From positions 1 through 58,448 of the forward strand of contig JAZDFB010000111.1 of the NCBI GenBank assembly GCA_043808305.1: 58,448 bases of DNA, in the 5' to 3' direction. The notes below the pieces were generated by a model, which was not told where the DNA came from, did not search any database, and saw nothing but the letters and a program-made list of their open reading frames with translations. The DNA is from JBBAAP01 sp043808305. Its GTDB lineage: Bacteria > Planctomycetota > MHYJ01 > JACQXL01. The position numbers and the translations under genes are program-made. Each line of letters starts with the position of its first letter. Within the stretch, counting starts at the first letter, position 1. Positions 50,978 through 58,448 of the stretch are shown one piece after another.

Positions 50978-51075
50978 TAGTTCGGCTGTTAGAACGTAGT
51001 GAGTTACAGCCGACTATACCTGGCAGTAATTCTGGCCCCGAATGCTTTCGGGACCATCAAACTGCCAGAGTACTG
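50978..51075. repeat. Dispersed palindrome between the sigma and anti-sigma genes
   Basis: Inverted copy: TAGTTCGGCTGTTAGAACGT..GTTACAGCCGACTA, then CCTGGCAGTAATTC..ATCAAACTGCCAGAGTA with a nested CCCGAATGCTTTCGGG hairpin. It starts 52 bases after the anti-sigma gene edge and ends 2 bases before the sigma stop. Confidence 0.8.
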
Positions 51076-51077
51076 AA

Positions 51078-51653
51078 TTATTCATACGGCGTCACATAAT
51101 CAGCCAGTTTTTCCTTGATATTAACCCTGGCTCTCAAGAGAAGCGATTTCACCGCTTTTGCCGAAATATCCATTGTGTCGGCGATTTCCTGATACGAAAG
51201 TTCTTCGTATTTATTCAAGATTATGGCGATTCTCTGGTTCGGCGGCAGGCCGGCAATGGCCTCCTTTACGCGGTCGGCTGTTTCTTTCTTTTCTACTATT
51301 TCAGAAGGCAAAGCGCCCGGACTTTGGATGTATTCTCCGGGATTATCGGGGTTGGCATCGATTGAATAAGTTTGGTTGGATTTCTTCTTAATCTGCTGTA
51401 AACACAGGTTCTTTACAATCTGGTAAAGCCAGGTGGTGAATTTAGCCGTTGGTTTATACGATTCCTTGGCTCTGAATACCCTCAAAAACACTTCTTGCGC
51501 CAATCCTTCCGATGACTGCTCATTGCCGATGAACTTATAAACAATATTTAAAACCCGTTTATGATGCCTTCCCAGCAATTCATCAAAGCTCCCGATATCG
51601 CCGGATTTTATGCGCTGCATCAGGACCGCATCAGCGTCTTCGGTATTCATCAT
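51078..51653 (-). CDS. ECF-type RNA polymerase sigma factor
   Basis: 191 residues from the ATG at 51653 (an in-frame ATG 27 bases upstream is possible). Sigma region 2 is clear: 'FDELLGRHHKRVLNIVYKFI' and 'SEGLAQEVFLRVFRAKESYKPTAKFTTWLYQIVKN'. Region 4 is 'LPPNQRIAIILNKYEELSYQEIADTMDISAKAVKSLLLRAR'. There is no region 3, as in extracytoplasmic-function sigma factors. The anti-sigma gene follows 152 bases downstream, and a secreted protein after that. A sigma-E-like -35 (GGAACTT) is present upstream. Confidence 0.93.
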   Translation of the reverse strand: MMNTEDADAVLMQRIKSGDIGSFDELLGRHHKRVLNIVYKFIGNEQSSEGLAQEVFLRVFRAKESYKPTAKFTTWLYQIVKNLCLQQIKKKSNQTYSIDANPDNPGEYIQSPGALPSEIVEKKETADRVKEAIAGLPPNQRIAIILNKYEELSYQEIADTMDISAKAVKSLLLRARVNIKEKLADYVTPYE

Positions 51654-51755
51654 AGGGTAGAGCCTATCAAAAACAGGCATATTACAAACAAATTAAAGCC
51701 TTTTAGGATAATAGCGCCGTGGTAATATGTAGATGGCGTTAATTATCCCTGTTAT

Positions 51756-51784
51756 ATTAAACCCGTAACTCACCGGAAAGTTCC
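51756..51784 (-). promoter_or_regulatory. Possible ECF-type (autoregulatory) promoter of the sigma operon
   Basis: On the minus strand GGAACTT (51784-51778), which matches the E. coli sigma-E -35, is followed after 16 bases by TTTAAT. The -10 is not a good match. CGGAA-AG-TTCCG is also a small palindrome. Confidence 0.3.
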
Positions 51785-51914
51785 GCTGGTTTATTAGTTC
51801 GTATGCAAATACGATTGAGATGTTCTCTCACCGGTTACTTGACTTATGGTATTTTATCCCTAAAATAAGTAAAGATTAGGTTCGGGGGCGCATCCCGTGC
51901 CGGACAAACTGATT

Positions 51915-53177
51915 ATGAACCTTTACCTGATTATTATCCTGGCTATCATCATAGGCGATTATTTGTTGGGACTGATTACCGACTGGTTGAATGTAAAGCA
52001 CCTTACCACCGATTTGCCCAAGGAATTTGAGGGCTATTACGACGCCGAAAAATACCGCAAAGCGCAGAGCTACCTCAGGGATAATACCGGGTTCAAACTG
52101 GCCAGCGGCGCGGTTCTTACGGCCATAATGATTCTGTTTATCCTGCTGGGCGGGTTCAACATCGCGGACCTGTTTGCCCGGGGGTTTAATCTGGGCTATA
52201 TCCCGACCGGGCTTATCTTTGCCGGCGTCATCCTGCTGGCATCGCAGATAGTGCATATTCCGTTGGCCGCATACCAGACCTTTGTCATCGAGGAGAAATA
52301 CGGGTTTAACAAGACCACCGTTAAGACATTTATCACCGACATTTTTAAAGGCTGGTTAATAGGGCTGATTATCGGCGGGATAATCTTCTCAGTGATATTA
52401 TGGTTGTTTGCCTGGGCCGGAAGCTTGGCCTGGCTCTATTGCTGGATAGCCCTGACCGTGTTCCAGTTGTTCCTGGTCTTCATCTGGCCGGTGATAATAA
52501 TGCCGTTATTCAACAAATTCACCCCGCTGGAAGACGGCGAGCTCAAAACTGCCATAGAAAACTACGCCCAATCCGAGGAATTCAAAATGAAAGGCGTGTT
52601 CAAGATGGACGGTTCCAAGCGTTCATCCAAGAGCAACGCCTTCTTCACCGGATTCGGCCGGTTCCGCCGGATAGTCCTGTTTGACACCCTGATAGCCAAA
52701 CACACGGTTGACGAGCTGGTAGCCATCCTGGCGCACGAGATGGGGCATTACCGGAAAAAACATATCCTGATGTGGATGATTGGCTCAATCATCACCAGCG
52801 GGCTGATGTTTTTCATCCTGTCATTTTTCATTAACAACCCGGACCTCTTTGCGGCGTTCAAGATGTCCAATATCTCCATCTATGCCAGCCTGTTCTTCTT
52901 CGGGTTCCTCTATACGCCCATCAACATAGTCCTGTCCGTATTCCAGAGCGTCATTTCCCGGAGGTGCGAATACTCGGCGGACCGGTATGCCGTAGCCACG
53001 TACAAAAAGCCCGAGGCTATGATAACCGCGCTCAAGAAACTCAGCGTCAACAACCTGTCGAACCTGACGCCGCATCCGATGAAGGTATTTATGGAATACA
53101 GCCATCCGCCGGTGCTGGACAGGGTTAATGCAATCAGGGTTTTGTCTCTAGTGTCACTAGGAACCAAAGAGACGTAG
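51915..53177 (+). CDS. Ste24-type M48 membrane metalloprotease
   Basis: 420 residues from the ATG at 51915; a GTG 18 bases earlier is possible. It has several membrane helices, the zinc motif 'LAHEMGH' (HEMGH, 274-278), and the third ligand region 'CEYSADRYAVATY' (about 350). 'SNAFFTGFGRFRRIVLFDTL' is the conserved CAAX-protease/Ste24 segment before the motif. It should cleave membrane proteins or peptides at the inner membrane, a quality-control role in HtpX/Ste24 relatives. The normal protein would end soon after 'HPPVLDRVNAI'; the last residues ('SLVSLGTKET') and the TAG come from a hairpin (53151-53183). Confidence 0.93.
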   Translation: MNLYLIIILAIIIGDYLLGLITDWLNVKHLTTDLPKEFEGYYDAEKYRKAQSYLRDNTGFKLASGAVLTAIMILFILLGGFNIADLFARGFNLGYIPTGLIFAGVILLASQIVHIPLAAYQTFVIEEKYGFNKTTVKTFITDIFKGWLIGLIIGGIIFSVILWLFAWAGSLAWLYCWIALTVFQLFLVFIWPVIIMPLFNKFTPLEDGELKTAIENYAQSEEFKMKGVFKMDGSKRSSKSNAFFTGFGRFRRIVLFDTLIAKHTVDELVAILAHEMGHYRKKHILMWMIGSIITSGLMFFILSFFINNPDLFAAFKMSNISIYASLFFFGFLYTPINIVLSVFQSVISRRCEYSADRYAVATYKKPEAMITALKKLSVNNLSNLTPHPMKVFMEYSHPPVLDRVNAIRVLSLVSLGTKET

Positions 53178-53183
53178 TGACAC
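53151..53183. repeat. Hairpin supplying the stop codon of the Ste24-like gene
   Basis: GTGTCACTA (53151-53159) pairs with TAGTGACAC (53175-53183) around GGAACCAAAGAGACG. The TAG stop is the first three bases of the right arm. Loop and layout match 1080-1111. Confidence 0.75.
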
Positions 53184-53539
53184 TTGATCCCGTAAGCCAA
53201 AGGCTTAACGGGACAAAGACCTATCCCAAGCGTAGCCTTGGGGTTTGAGCCCCGCTCTATATACTGCATACTACCTACTACATACTTCCCAATTTCCTTG
53301 CCTAAACCGCCACGCTATTATGCATCTTTAACTTGACAGAAAGTCATATTTATGTGAAGAAAATGGGTATGGGAAAAGGGTATAATAGCACATCACTAAT
53401 AATTAATAATTCAGAACTCGGCTACCCCCCTCCCCCCCGGCGAAGTAGCAATAATACCGTTCTATCTTATCATCATTTTTCTTAAACCGATATCTATTAT
53501 TCTGAATATCCCGCCATATGCGAGAGAAAGAGGTGTCGT
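53184..53539. other. Intergenic stretch before the cysteine protease gene
   Basis: Two further hairpins follow the stop (TCCCGTAAGCC-AAAGG-CTTAACGGGA and CCCAAG-CGTAG-CCTTGGGG). TTGACA (53333) and TATAAT (53381) are present but not at promoter spacing. A pyrimidine/C-run (CCCCCCTCCCCCCC) lies near 53425. No gene found. GAAAGAGG precedes the ATG at 53540. Confidence 0.5.
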
Positions 53540-56500
53540 ATGACTAACAGGAAATGGCTTAGGCTGGTATTGATTGCAGTCCTGCTGGCGATAGTCACAT
53601 CATTTACCATTGGCGGTAATGGGTGCAATTTCTTGGCCAAGGAAAATAACACGAACAGCAGTGTCACACCTGCACCTGCTCCAGCAGAAGAATATTCTTT
53701 TGGGCTTGCGCCACTGCCGCGTGCACAATATGACCTGATCCCGATGATTGCGGCGCCATTAGGCGGCGTCACAGGGTTACCGTCCTCATACGACCTTTCC
53801 GACAAAATGCCTACACCGGGAAACCAATATCGTCAAGGCTCCTGTGTTGCTTGGGCAGTTGCTTATGCTTTGAAATCTTATCAGGAGCAGGACGAACGAA
53901 ATTGGGGGGCAAATACCAATGCACATCGGTTCAGCCCGGCTTATATATATAACCAGATAAATGGGGGAAGAGATGGTGGTTCCTTTATTCCTTACGCAAT
54001 TAATATCCTTACTGAACAAGGTTGCGCTACTATGGCTACCATGCCTTACCATCCAAATAGTTGGACCGATACTAATGATTATTTGACGCAACCAAGCCAG
54101 GCGGCAAGAACCGAAGCGGCAAACTATAAGTGTATTATATACCGCACAGTTAATATTATGGATAGGACGGAAATTAAAGGATTTTTGTATAGCGGAGCTC
54201 CACTTGTTATCGCCATACAAGTCGGGGCTAATCTTTGGTATCGTGATAAGATTAGAGATACTAATTATATTTACCGGAGTCTGGGGGATACAATTCCTTT
54301 AAATGAAGAAAGAACCGACTGGGGTTATGCGGGGCATGCTGTAACATTGGTGGGGTATGACAATACTAAACGCGCATTTAAGTTCATTAATTCCTGGGGC
54401 ACAGACTGGGGCGATGGTGGCTATGCATGGATTGATTATGATTTCTTCCCACAAGTATGTTTTGAAGCGTATTGGGTCCAGGATTATGTGGCAACACAAA
54501 GTATGGGTAGTCTTGCTGTCTATTCCACGCCGTCGTCTGCCGGCGTATATCTCAACGATGTCTATAAAGGAACTACGCCTATAACGCTGGTTGATATCCC
54601 CGTTGGCACTTACAGCCTGAAAATATCCAAGACAGGTTATGTAACGCAGAACATTGCTGTTACTATTGTGCAGGGTCAAGCCCCTGATAAAAATGTCACG
54701 CTGGAAGTGCAAACCCTGCCTGCGCCAACCCTCATGTATCCAGCATATGGTTCGACTACTACTGATACCACGCCGGATTTTGATTGGAGCGATATCCCCA
54801 CCGCATCTGCCTATGGTATTATGGTGGATAATAACTTTGATTTCAGCAGTCCGGAAATAAGCCAGACAACAACGCCCTCAAATTATACGCCAACAACGCC
54901 GCTTACCACAGGAACCTATTATTGGAAAGTAAGGACTCAAGATAGCTCAAGCGCATGGGGAAACTGGTCAACAACCTGGTCATTTACCATAAATCAGCCA
55001 GTTCCGACCCCCGCTCAGGTTACATCGCCTAACCCGGCTAATGGCGCATCCGGTGTAATAACTACGACCCAACTTGCCTGGGCTTCAGCCGCGCGTGCTA
55101 CAAGTTACGATGTCTATTTCGGTATAAGCAGTCCACCACCTAAGGTAGTTACCGATACCACAAACACAAGTTATAATCCGGGCACGTTGGACTCTGACAC
55201 CACCTATTACTGGCGGATAGATTCTAAGAATTCTTACGGCACCACGCAAGGCGCGGTCTGGAGTTTTATTACAACCAATCAACCTATTACGCCACCTGAC
55301 CAGGTAACTTCGCCTAATCCCCTTGATGGCACAACTAATCTGCCTATCACTCAACAGTTAAGCTGGTCTGCGGCAAATGGTGCTACCTCTTACAATGTCT
55401 ATTTTGATACCGCTAATCCGCCGACCGCATTTAGGATTAATACGGCCGCTACCGGTTATGACCCGAACACACTTCCCAATGATACCATCACCTATTACTG
55501 GCGGATTGACTCCAAGAATTCTGCCGGAACAACCACCCAAGGCACGGTCTGGAATTTCCAAACCGTATACACTCCACCGCCGCCTCCGTTGCCGGACCAG
55601 GTATCCTTATCCAGTCCCAGCGATGGTGCAACATCTGTTTCACTTTCCGCCTCGTTATCCTGGGCTACAGCTGGCAACGCGACCTCCTATGATGTCTATT
55701 TCGGCACAAGCTATCCGCCTGCATATCAGGTCAATACAACCGACACAAGTTACAGTCCAAGCATGGCTAACTACACCGACTATTACTGGCGGATTGTTTC
55801 AAGAAACGAGACTGGCACGACCGATGGTGATGTCTGGAGTTTTAAGACAGCTGGGACAGCTACGTTTAACTATACCGGCTCCCCAGAGACCTGGACTGTG
55901 CCGGATGGTGTATACGAAATTAATGTGGATGTCAGAGGAGCTCAAGGCGGCGCTGGCTACTACGGCACCGCCGGTGGAAAGGGTGCCCGCGTGCAAACGA
56001 TGTGCTCCGTCACACCTGGTGAGACACTCTATATCTATGTTGGTGGACAGGGAATTGCTGGTACAGTAGCTGGTGGTGGCACCGGTGGCACTGGTTGGCC
56101 CGGCGGCGGCAACGGTGGTAATGACTTAGGAGGAGGTGGAGGAGGAGGAGCTTCAGCTATTGGCCTAAGTGCTCCTCCTAGTAGTAGTCGTTTTGTTATC
56201 GCCGGTGGCGGAGGCGGTGGTGGTGGCACCTACAGCGGTTTCTCCGCCGGCAAAGGCGGAACCGGTGGTGAATATGGAAGTAAAGGTGGCGACGGTGCTC
56301 TTTACAGTGGTTTGGCTGCTGGTGGTGGTTGGGCTGGCACCAGTTCCGGTGGCGGCGCCGGTGGTGTTGGGGCAGGTTCTTCTCATACAGCGGGCACCAG
56401 TGGTTCCTCCAGCGGCGGCGGCACCGGCGGTGGTGGTGGTAGTACCGGTGGAGGAGGTGGCGGCGGCGGTAGGTACGGTGGAGGCGGTGGCGGTGGTAGC

Positions 56501-56608
56501 AGTTGGGGCGGCGGAGGTGGCGGTGGCGGTTCAAGTTTTGGACAGACAGGTGCGACCTTTACAGACGGTAATCGGTCTGGCAACGGCTATATTAAAATTA
56601 CCTATTAG
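53540..56608 (+). CDS. Secreted papain-like cysteine protease with PEGA, Fn3-like and Gly-rich domains
   Basis: 1022 residues. A signal peptide (10-25, VLIAVLLAIVTSF) is followed by a C1A peptidase domain (about 80-320): Q99 and C102 in 'QYRQGSCVAWAVAYAL', H266 in 'GHAVTLVGYD', N284 in 'FKFINSWGTDWGDGGYAWIDY'. A PEGA domain comes next (about 323-390, 'GVYLNDVYKGTTPITLVDIP'). Four fibronectin-III-like units of about 95 residues follow (each with 'SYDVYFG', 'TYYWRIDSKN' and 'WSF'). The end (about 785-1022) is a 'WTVPDGVYEINVDVRGAQGG' strand region followed by a glycine-rich tail. It is probably exported and surface-bound. The multi-domain design suits adhesion plus proteolysis. Confidence 0.9.
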   Translation: MTNRKWLRLVLIAVLLAIVTSFTIGGNGCNFLAKENNTNSSVTPAPAPAEEYSFGLAPLPRAQYDLIPMIAAPLGGVTGLPSSYDLSDKMPTPGNQYRQGSCVAWAVAYALKSYQEQDERNWGANTNAHRFSPAYIYNQINGGRDGGSFIPYAINILTEQGCATMATMPYHPNSWTDTNDYLTQPSQAARTEAANYKCIIYRTVNIMDRTEIKGFLYSGAPLVIAIQVGANLWYRDKIRDTNYIYRSLGDTIPLNEERTDWGYAGHAVTLVGYDNTKRAFKFINSWGTDWGDGGYAWIDYDFFPQVCFEAYWVQDYVATQSMGSLAVYSTPSSAGVYLNDVYKGTTPITLVDIPVGTYSLKISKTGYVTQNIAVTIVQGQAPDKNVTLEVQTLPAPTLMYPAYGSTTTDTTPDFDWSDIPTASAYGIMVDNNFDFSSPEISQTTTPSNYTPTTPLTTGTYYWKVRTQDSSSAWGNWSTTWSFTINQPVPTPAQVTSPNPANGASGVITTTQLAWASAARATSYDVYFGISSPPPKVVTDTTNTSYNPGTLDSDTTYYWRIDSKNSYGTTQGAVWSFITTNQPITPPDQVTSPNPLDGTTNLPITQQLSWSAANGATSYNVYFDTANPPTAFRINTAATGYDPNTLPNDTITYYWRIDSKNSAGTTTQGTVWNFQTVYTPPPPPLPDQVSLSSPSDGATSVSLSASLSWATAGNATSYDVYFGTSYPPAYQVNTTDTSYSPSMANYTDYYWRIVSRNETGTTDGDVWSFKTAGTATFNYTGSPETWTVPDGVYEINVDVRGAQGGAGYYGTAGGKGARVQTMCSVTPGETLYIYVGGQGIAGTVAGGGTGGTGWPGGGNGGNDLGGGGGGGASAIGLSAPPSSSRFVIAGGGGGGGGTYSGFSAGKGGTGGEYGSKGGDGALYSGLAAGGGWAGTSSGGGAGGVGAGSSHTAGTSGSSSGGGTGGGGGSTGGGGGGGGRYGGGGGGGSSWGGGGGGGGSSFGQTGATFTDGNRSGNGYIKITY

Positions 56609-56769
56609 AGCCAGTTAGTCCCTACTGCGTTATTGAGCCGTAGCGAAATCCCGCACTTATGCGGGACTGGCTTTTATCCCGATTCTCATCGGGGTTAGGT
56701 GCGGTAATTTGCCCGATAATTCGAGGGACGCTGAGCGTGTTCCCATAATCAGTTAAGAAGGATAAAAAG
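56608..56769. repeat. Hairpins after the cysteine protease gene
   Basis: AGAGCCAGTTAGTCCC pairs with GGGACTGGCTTTTA across an inserted TCCCGC-ACTTAT-GCGGGA hairpin, and the run of Ts could end transcription. TCCCGAT-TCTC-ATCGGGG follows. The AGAGCCAGTTAG arm is shared with 1211. Confidence 0.6.
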
Positions 56770-57342
56770 ATGAATGACGAGTTAATCACGAAAGCCCTTC
56801 TTACAGAGTTCTCGGAGATGCGAGCCGAAATACGAACAATGAAAACGGGCTGCACCACAACCCTCAACATAAGCATCGCCTTCATCGCCGCTGTCATTTC
56901 ACTAAGTTCATTTTCGCAGGATTTCAGACTGCTTTTTCTGATACCCACAACAATATTCTTTGGTGGGATGATTCAAATGTCCTCCGGTACAAGCATAAGC
57001 AATGTGGGAATATATTGCTTGCTCATTTCGAACAAAATTAAGAAGCGTCTCGGCAAAGATGCAGTCGGTTTCGAGTGGGAGTATGGCCCCATCTGGAGAG
57101 CAAGTGGTAATCCTTTCGGTATTGTTCTCTGGGGGTTTTATCTTGCGGCGGTTCCATTTGCCGCCGCTTTTTTTATAATCAGTTGGTTTGCTTTCCAATG
57201 GTGGTCCCCATCGCTACTTATCCATGGATTTGAATTCATTATAGTTGTCATCTATGGAATGCGGTGCTTGCGGTACAATAGTCAGAAGGCGCGGATAGAG
57301 CTACTGAAGAAAGCCGAACAAACTGCCGAAGGCGATTCCTAA
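56770..57342 (+). CDS. Hypothetical membrane protein
   Basis: 190 residues that I do not recognise. An N-terminal charged helix (ELITKALLTEFSEMRAEIRTM) is followed by four hydrophobic segments (about 36-50, 55-68, 115-140, 150-166) arranged as two pairs around a soluble loop containing 'IKKRLGKDAVGFEWEYGPIW'. The C-terminal tail is charged and helical. A clear ribosome binding site (AAGAAGGA) supports translation. It lies between the protease and a lipoprotein gene, all on the plus strand with short gaps. Confidence 0.6.
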   Translation: MNDELITKALLTEFSEMRAEIRTMKTGCTTTLNISIAFIAAVISLSSFSQDFRLLFLIPTTIFFGGMIQMSSGTSISNVGIYCLLISNKIKKRLGKDAVGFEWEYGPIWRASGNPFGIVLWGFYLAAVPFAAAFFIISWFAFQWWSPSLLIHGFEFIIVVIYGMRCLRYNSQKARIELLKKAEQTAEGDS

Positions 57343-57398
57343 ATTAGTGTGACGCCCTCTAAAGGCGGATAACAGCAAGTTAGAAAAGGAGGTATTGT

Positions 57399-58130
57399 AT
57401 GAGATTGAATATAGGCATTGCCTTAGCATGCTTAGCAGGGATTGTTGCTCTTGGCATTGGCTTGAGTGGGTGTGTTAGCGGCGCTTGGGAGCCGATTAAT
57501 CCAAAAACTGCTCTTGGAACGGCAATGAGGATAAAAGCAAGCGATACAAGAGACCCGAAAAAAGCTTATCGAGCTGCGTCTATTGGAGATTCATTGATTG
57601 GAGAGGGACAGAGTGAAGCTGCAAGAAATAATCAGAATGTAGTTGTTAATCAACCACAGCTGCCACTGGTAGAGACATATCCGGTGCAACAACCCCAGTA
57701 TAATCCCCCTCAACAGACTCAACAACCTCAATATAACAATAATCGCGGGAGAGATTTGCCGGATGGAGTAACAATGCAAAACGATGTAGTCATGATTACT
57801 TGTAATTATTGGGATGACCTGAATAAGGATGGAGGTATGGATTCTCTTGATGAGTGCGTTGGAAAGAAGAGCAAATTTACAATTGGAGAAAAAGTTACAT
57901 ATTTCATCACCCCCCTTTTCCTAAAAAAGGGAGATAAAACAAAGATTATTATGAAAAACCAAAATGGTGAGATTATCAGAAGTGACGAACTTGTGTCAGA
58001 GGTGGAAAACAAAATGCAGGCAATTTATGTTACATACAAACCCGGAGAGCTGCCCGAAGGAATAAATAGAATAGCATGGTATGTGAATGATAAAAATGTT
58101 GGGTTTAGAGACACTGAAATCACAAAATAA
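57399..58130 (+). CDS. Hypothetical lipoprotein with Gln/Pro-rich linker
   Basis: 243 residues. The signal peptide ends in a classic lipobox, 'GIGLSGC' (C25). Residues about 85-115 are a proline/glutamine/asparagine-rich spacer (PVQQPQYNPPQQTQQPQ), probably spanning periplasm or cell wall. The C-terminal 115 residues are predicted beta-rich ('MITCNYWDDLNKDGGMDSLD' may be an EF-hand-like calcium loop; 'GEKVTYFITPLFLKKGDKTKI'; 'INRIAWYVNDKNVGFRDTEI') and resemble an immunoglobulin-like module. No functional family recognised. A strong ribosome binding site (AAAGGAGG) precedes the ATG. Confidence 0.7.
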   Translation: MRLNIGIALACLAGIVALGIGLSGCVSGAWEPINPKTALGTAMRIKASDTRDPKKAYRAASIGDSLIGEGQSEAARNNQNVVVNQPQLPLVETYPVQQPQYNPPQQTQQPQYNNNRGRDLPDGVTMQNDVVMITCNYWDDLNKDGGMDSLDECVGKKSKFTIGEKVTYFITPLFLKKGDKTKIIMKNQNGEIIRSDELVSEVENKMQAIYVTYKPGELPEGINRIAWYVNDKNVGFRDTEITK

Positions 58131-58448
58131 TCTCTGAATATTACTCTTTGAAGAATATTTATAAATGAGATTTATCTTTATATTCCATGCAAAAAAGAGT
58201 GAAAAACTGCTATATTAGGAGGGTTGCTTTTTCTGAAATTTTCATCCTCATTCTTGCGACTGTTGCATTTGCATTTATTTTGGGGTTAGCGGGTTAGGGT
58301 TAGCGGGACGGGTTAGCGGGACAGACCACATATTTTAGAAGTGGCTATTTTGCTAATGTTTAAGGTGTTGTGATATAAATTTGGGAATTTAAATATACAA
58401 TTATGATAAATATTCGTAATTCATCCTTAGGTCTTCTGCTAGGGGGGG
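58131..58448. other. Gene-free window end with GGTTAGCGGG repeats
   Basis: 58281-58325 repeats GGTTAGCGGG about four times with variations. It is followed by AAGTGGCTATTTT (the inverse of AAAATAGCCACTT at about 5669). No gene or RNA is recognised. The final GGGGGGG is at the window edge. Confidence 0.45.

Noticed and set aside
56169..56618. 149-codon Val/Ala-rich open frame over the protease tail
   Set aside because: It is the shifted frame of GGT/GGC glycine codons of the real gene.
58281..58325. GGTTAG-type repeats read as a telomere-like sequence
   Set aside because: Too few and irregular (GGTTAGCGGG), next to ordinary intergenic DNA; the window end is arbitrary.

Overview
The window looks like chromosome from an uncultured, medium-GC, Gram-negative bacterium. 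My best guess is Planctomycetota or a neighbouring PVC lineage. This is inference, resting on a Pkn-type Ser/Thr kinase fused to TPR repeats, a DUF1570-like TPR peptidase, HEAT-repeat lipoproteins, Gfo/Idh plus URO-D genes, an LL-diaminopimelate aminotransferase route to lysine, and many genes with no Shine-Dalgarno. No rRNA, tRNA, CRISPR, IS transposase or phage gene was seen.

Layout. 1-5.2 kb: class V aminotransferase, VOC protein, and a DUF2089 / SHOCT-like / retropepsin-like cassette bracketed by a 41-bp direct repeat of the VOC gene's 3' end. 5.2-8.6 kb: a 22-bp tandem array and the kinase-TPR gene. 8.8-15.1 kb: a corrinoid methyl-transfer island with two AcsE/MtrH-type methyltransferases, a corrinoid protein, a RACo/RamA-type reactivator and two URO-D methyltransferases. 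15.2-19.5 kb: GHMP sugar kinase, sugar nucleotidyltransferase, Gfo/Idh dehydrogenase and a third URO-D protein. 19.8-30.4 kb: TPR peptidase, large lipoprotein, mnmA, galT, a DUF401 permease and a frame-disrupted HdrD/DsrK-like Fe-S oxidoreductase. 30.4-33.9 kb: O-antigen ligase, ATP-grasp and radical SAM genes. 34.1-38.0 kb: lysine operon lysA-lysC-dapL. 38.1-39.8 kb: NUDIX and hypothetical genes. 39.9-41.4 kb: a noncoding element with long inverted terminal repeats, filled with 21-bp arrays. 41.4-47.6 kb: Xer recombinase and an argR-argG-argH-aminotransferase operon with a full-consensus ARG box. 47.7-58.1 kb: DUF3137/LemA pair, ECF sigma/anti-sigma/secreted protein operon, Ste24 protease, a 1022-residue secreted papain-like protease and two small envelope proteins.

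The most unusual feature is the density of small palindromic repeats. A modular family (stems GGCAGT/ACTGCC and TCGGCTGT/ACAGCCGA) occurs at about ten places. It lies between genes, at gene ends where it supplies or abuts stop codons, and in frame inside lysA and the argD-like gene. Other hairpins sit in frame in xerC, mnmA, the 1074-residue lipoprotein and the GHMP kinase. Together with the inverted-repeat element at 39.9-41.4 kb, this suggests a genome being colonised by nonautonomous hairpin elements that tolerate, and may exploit, translation.
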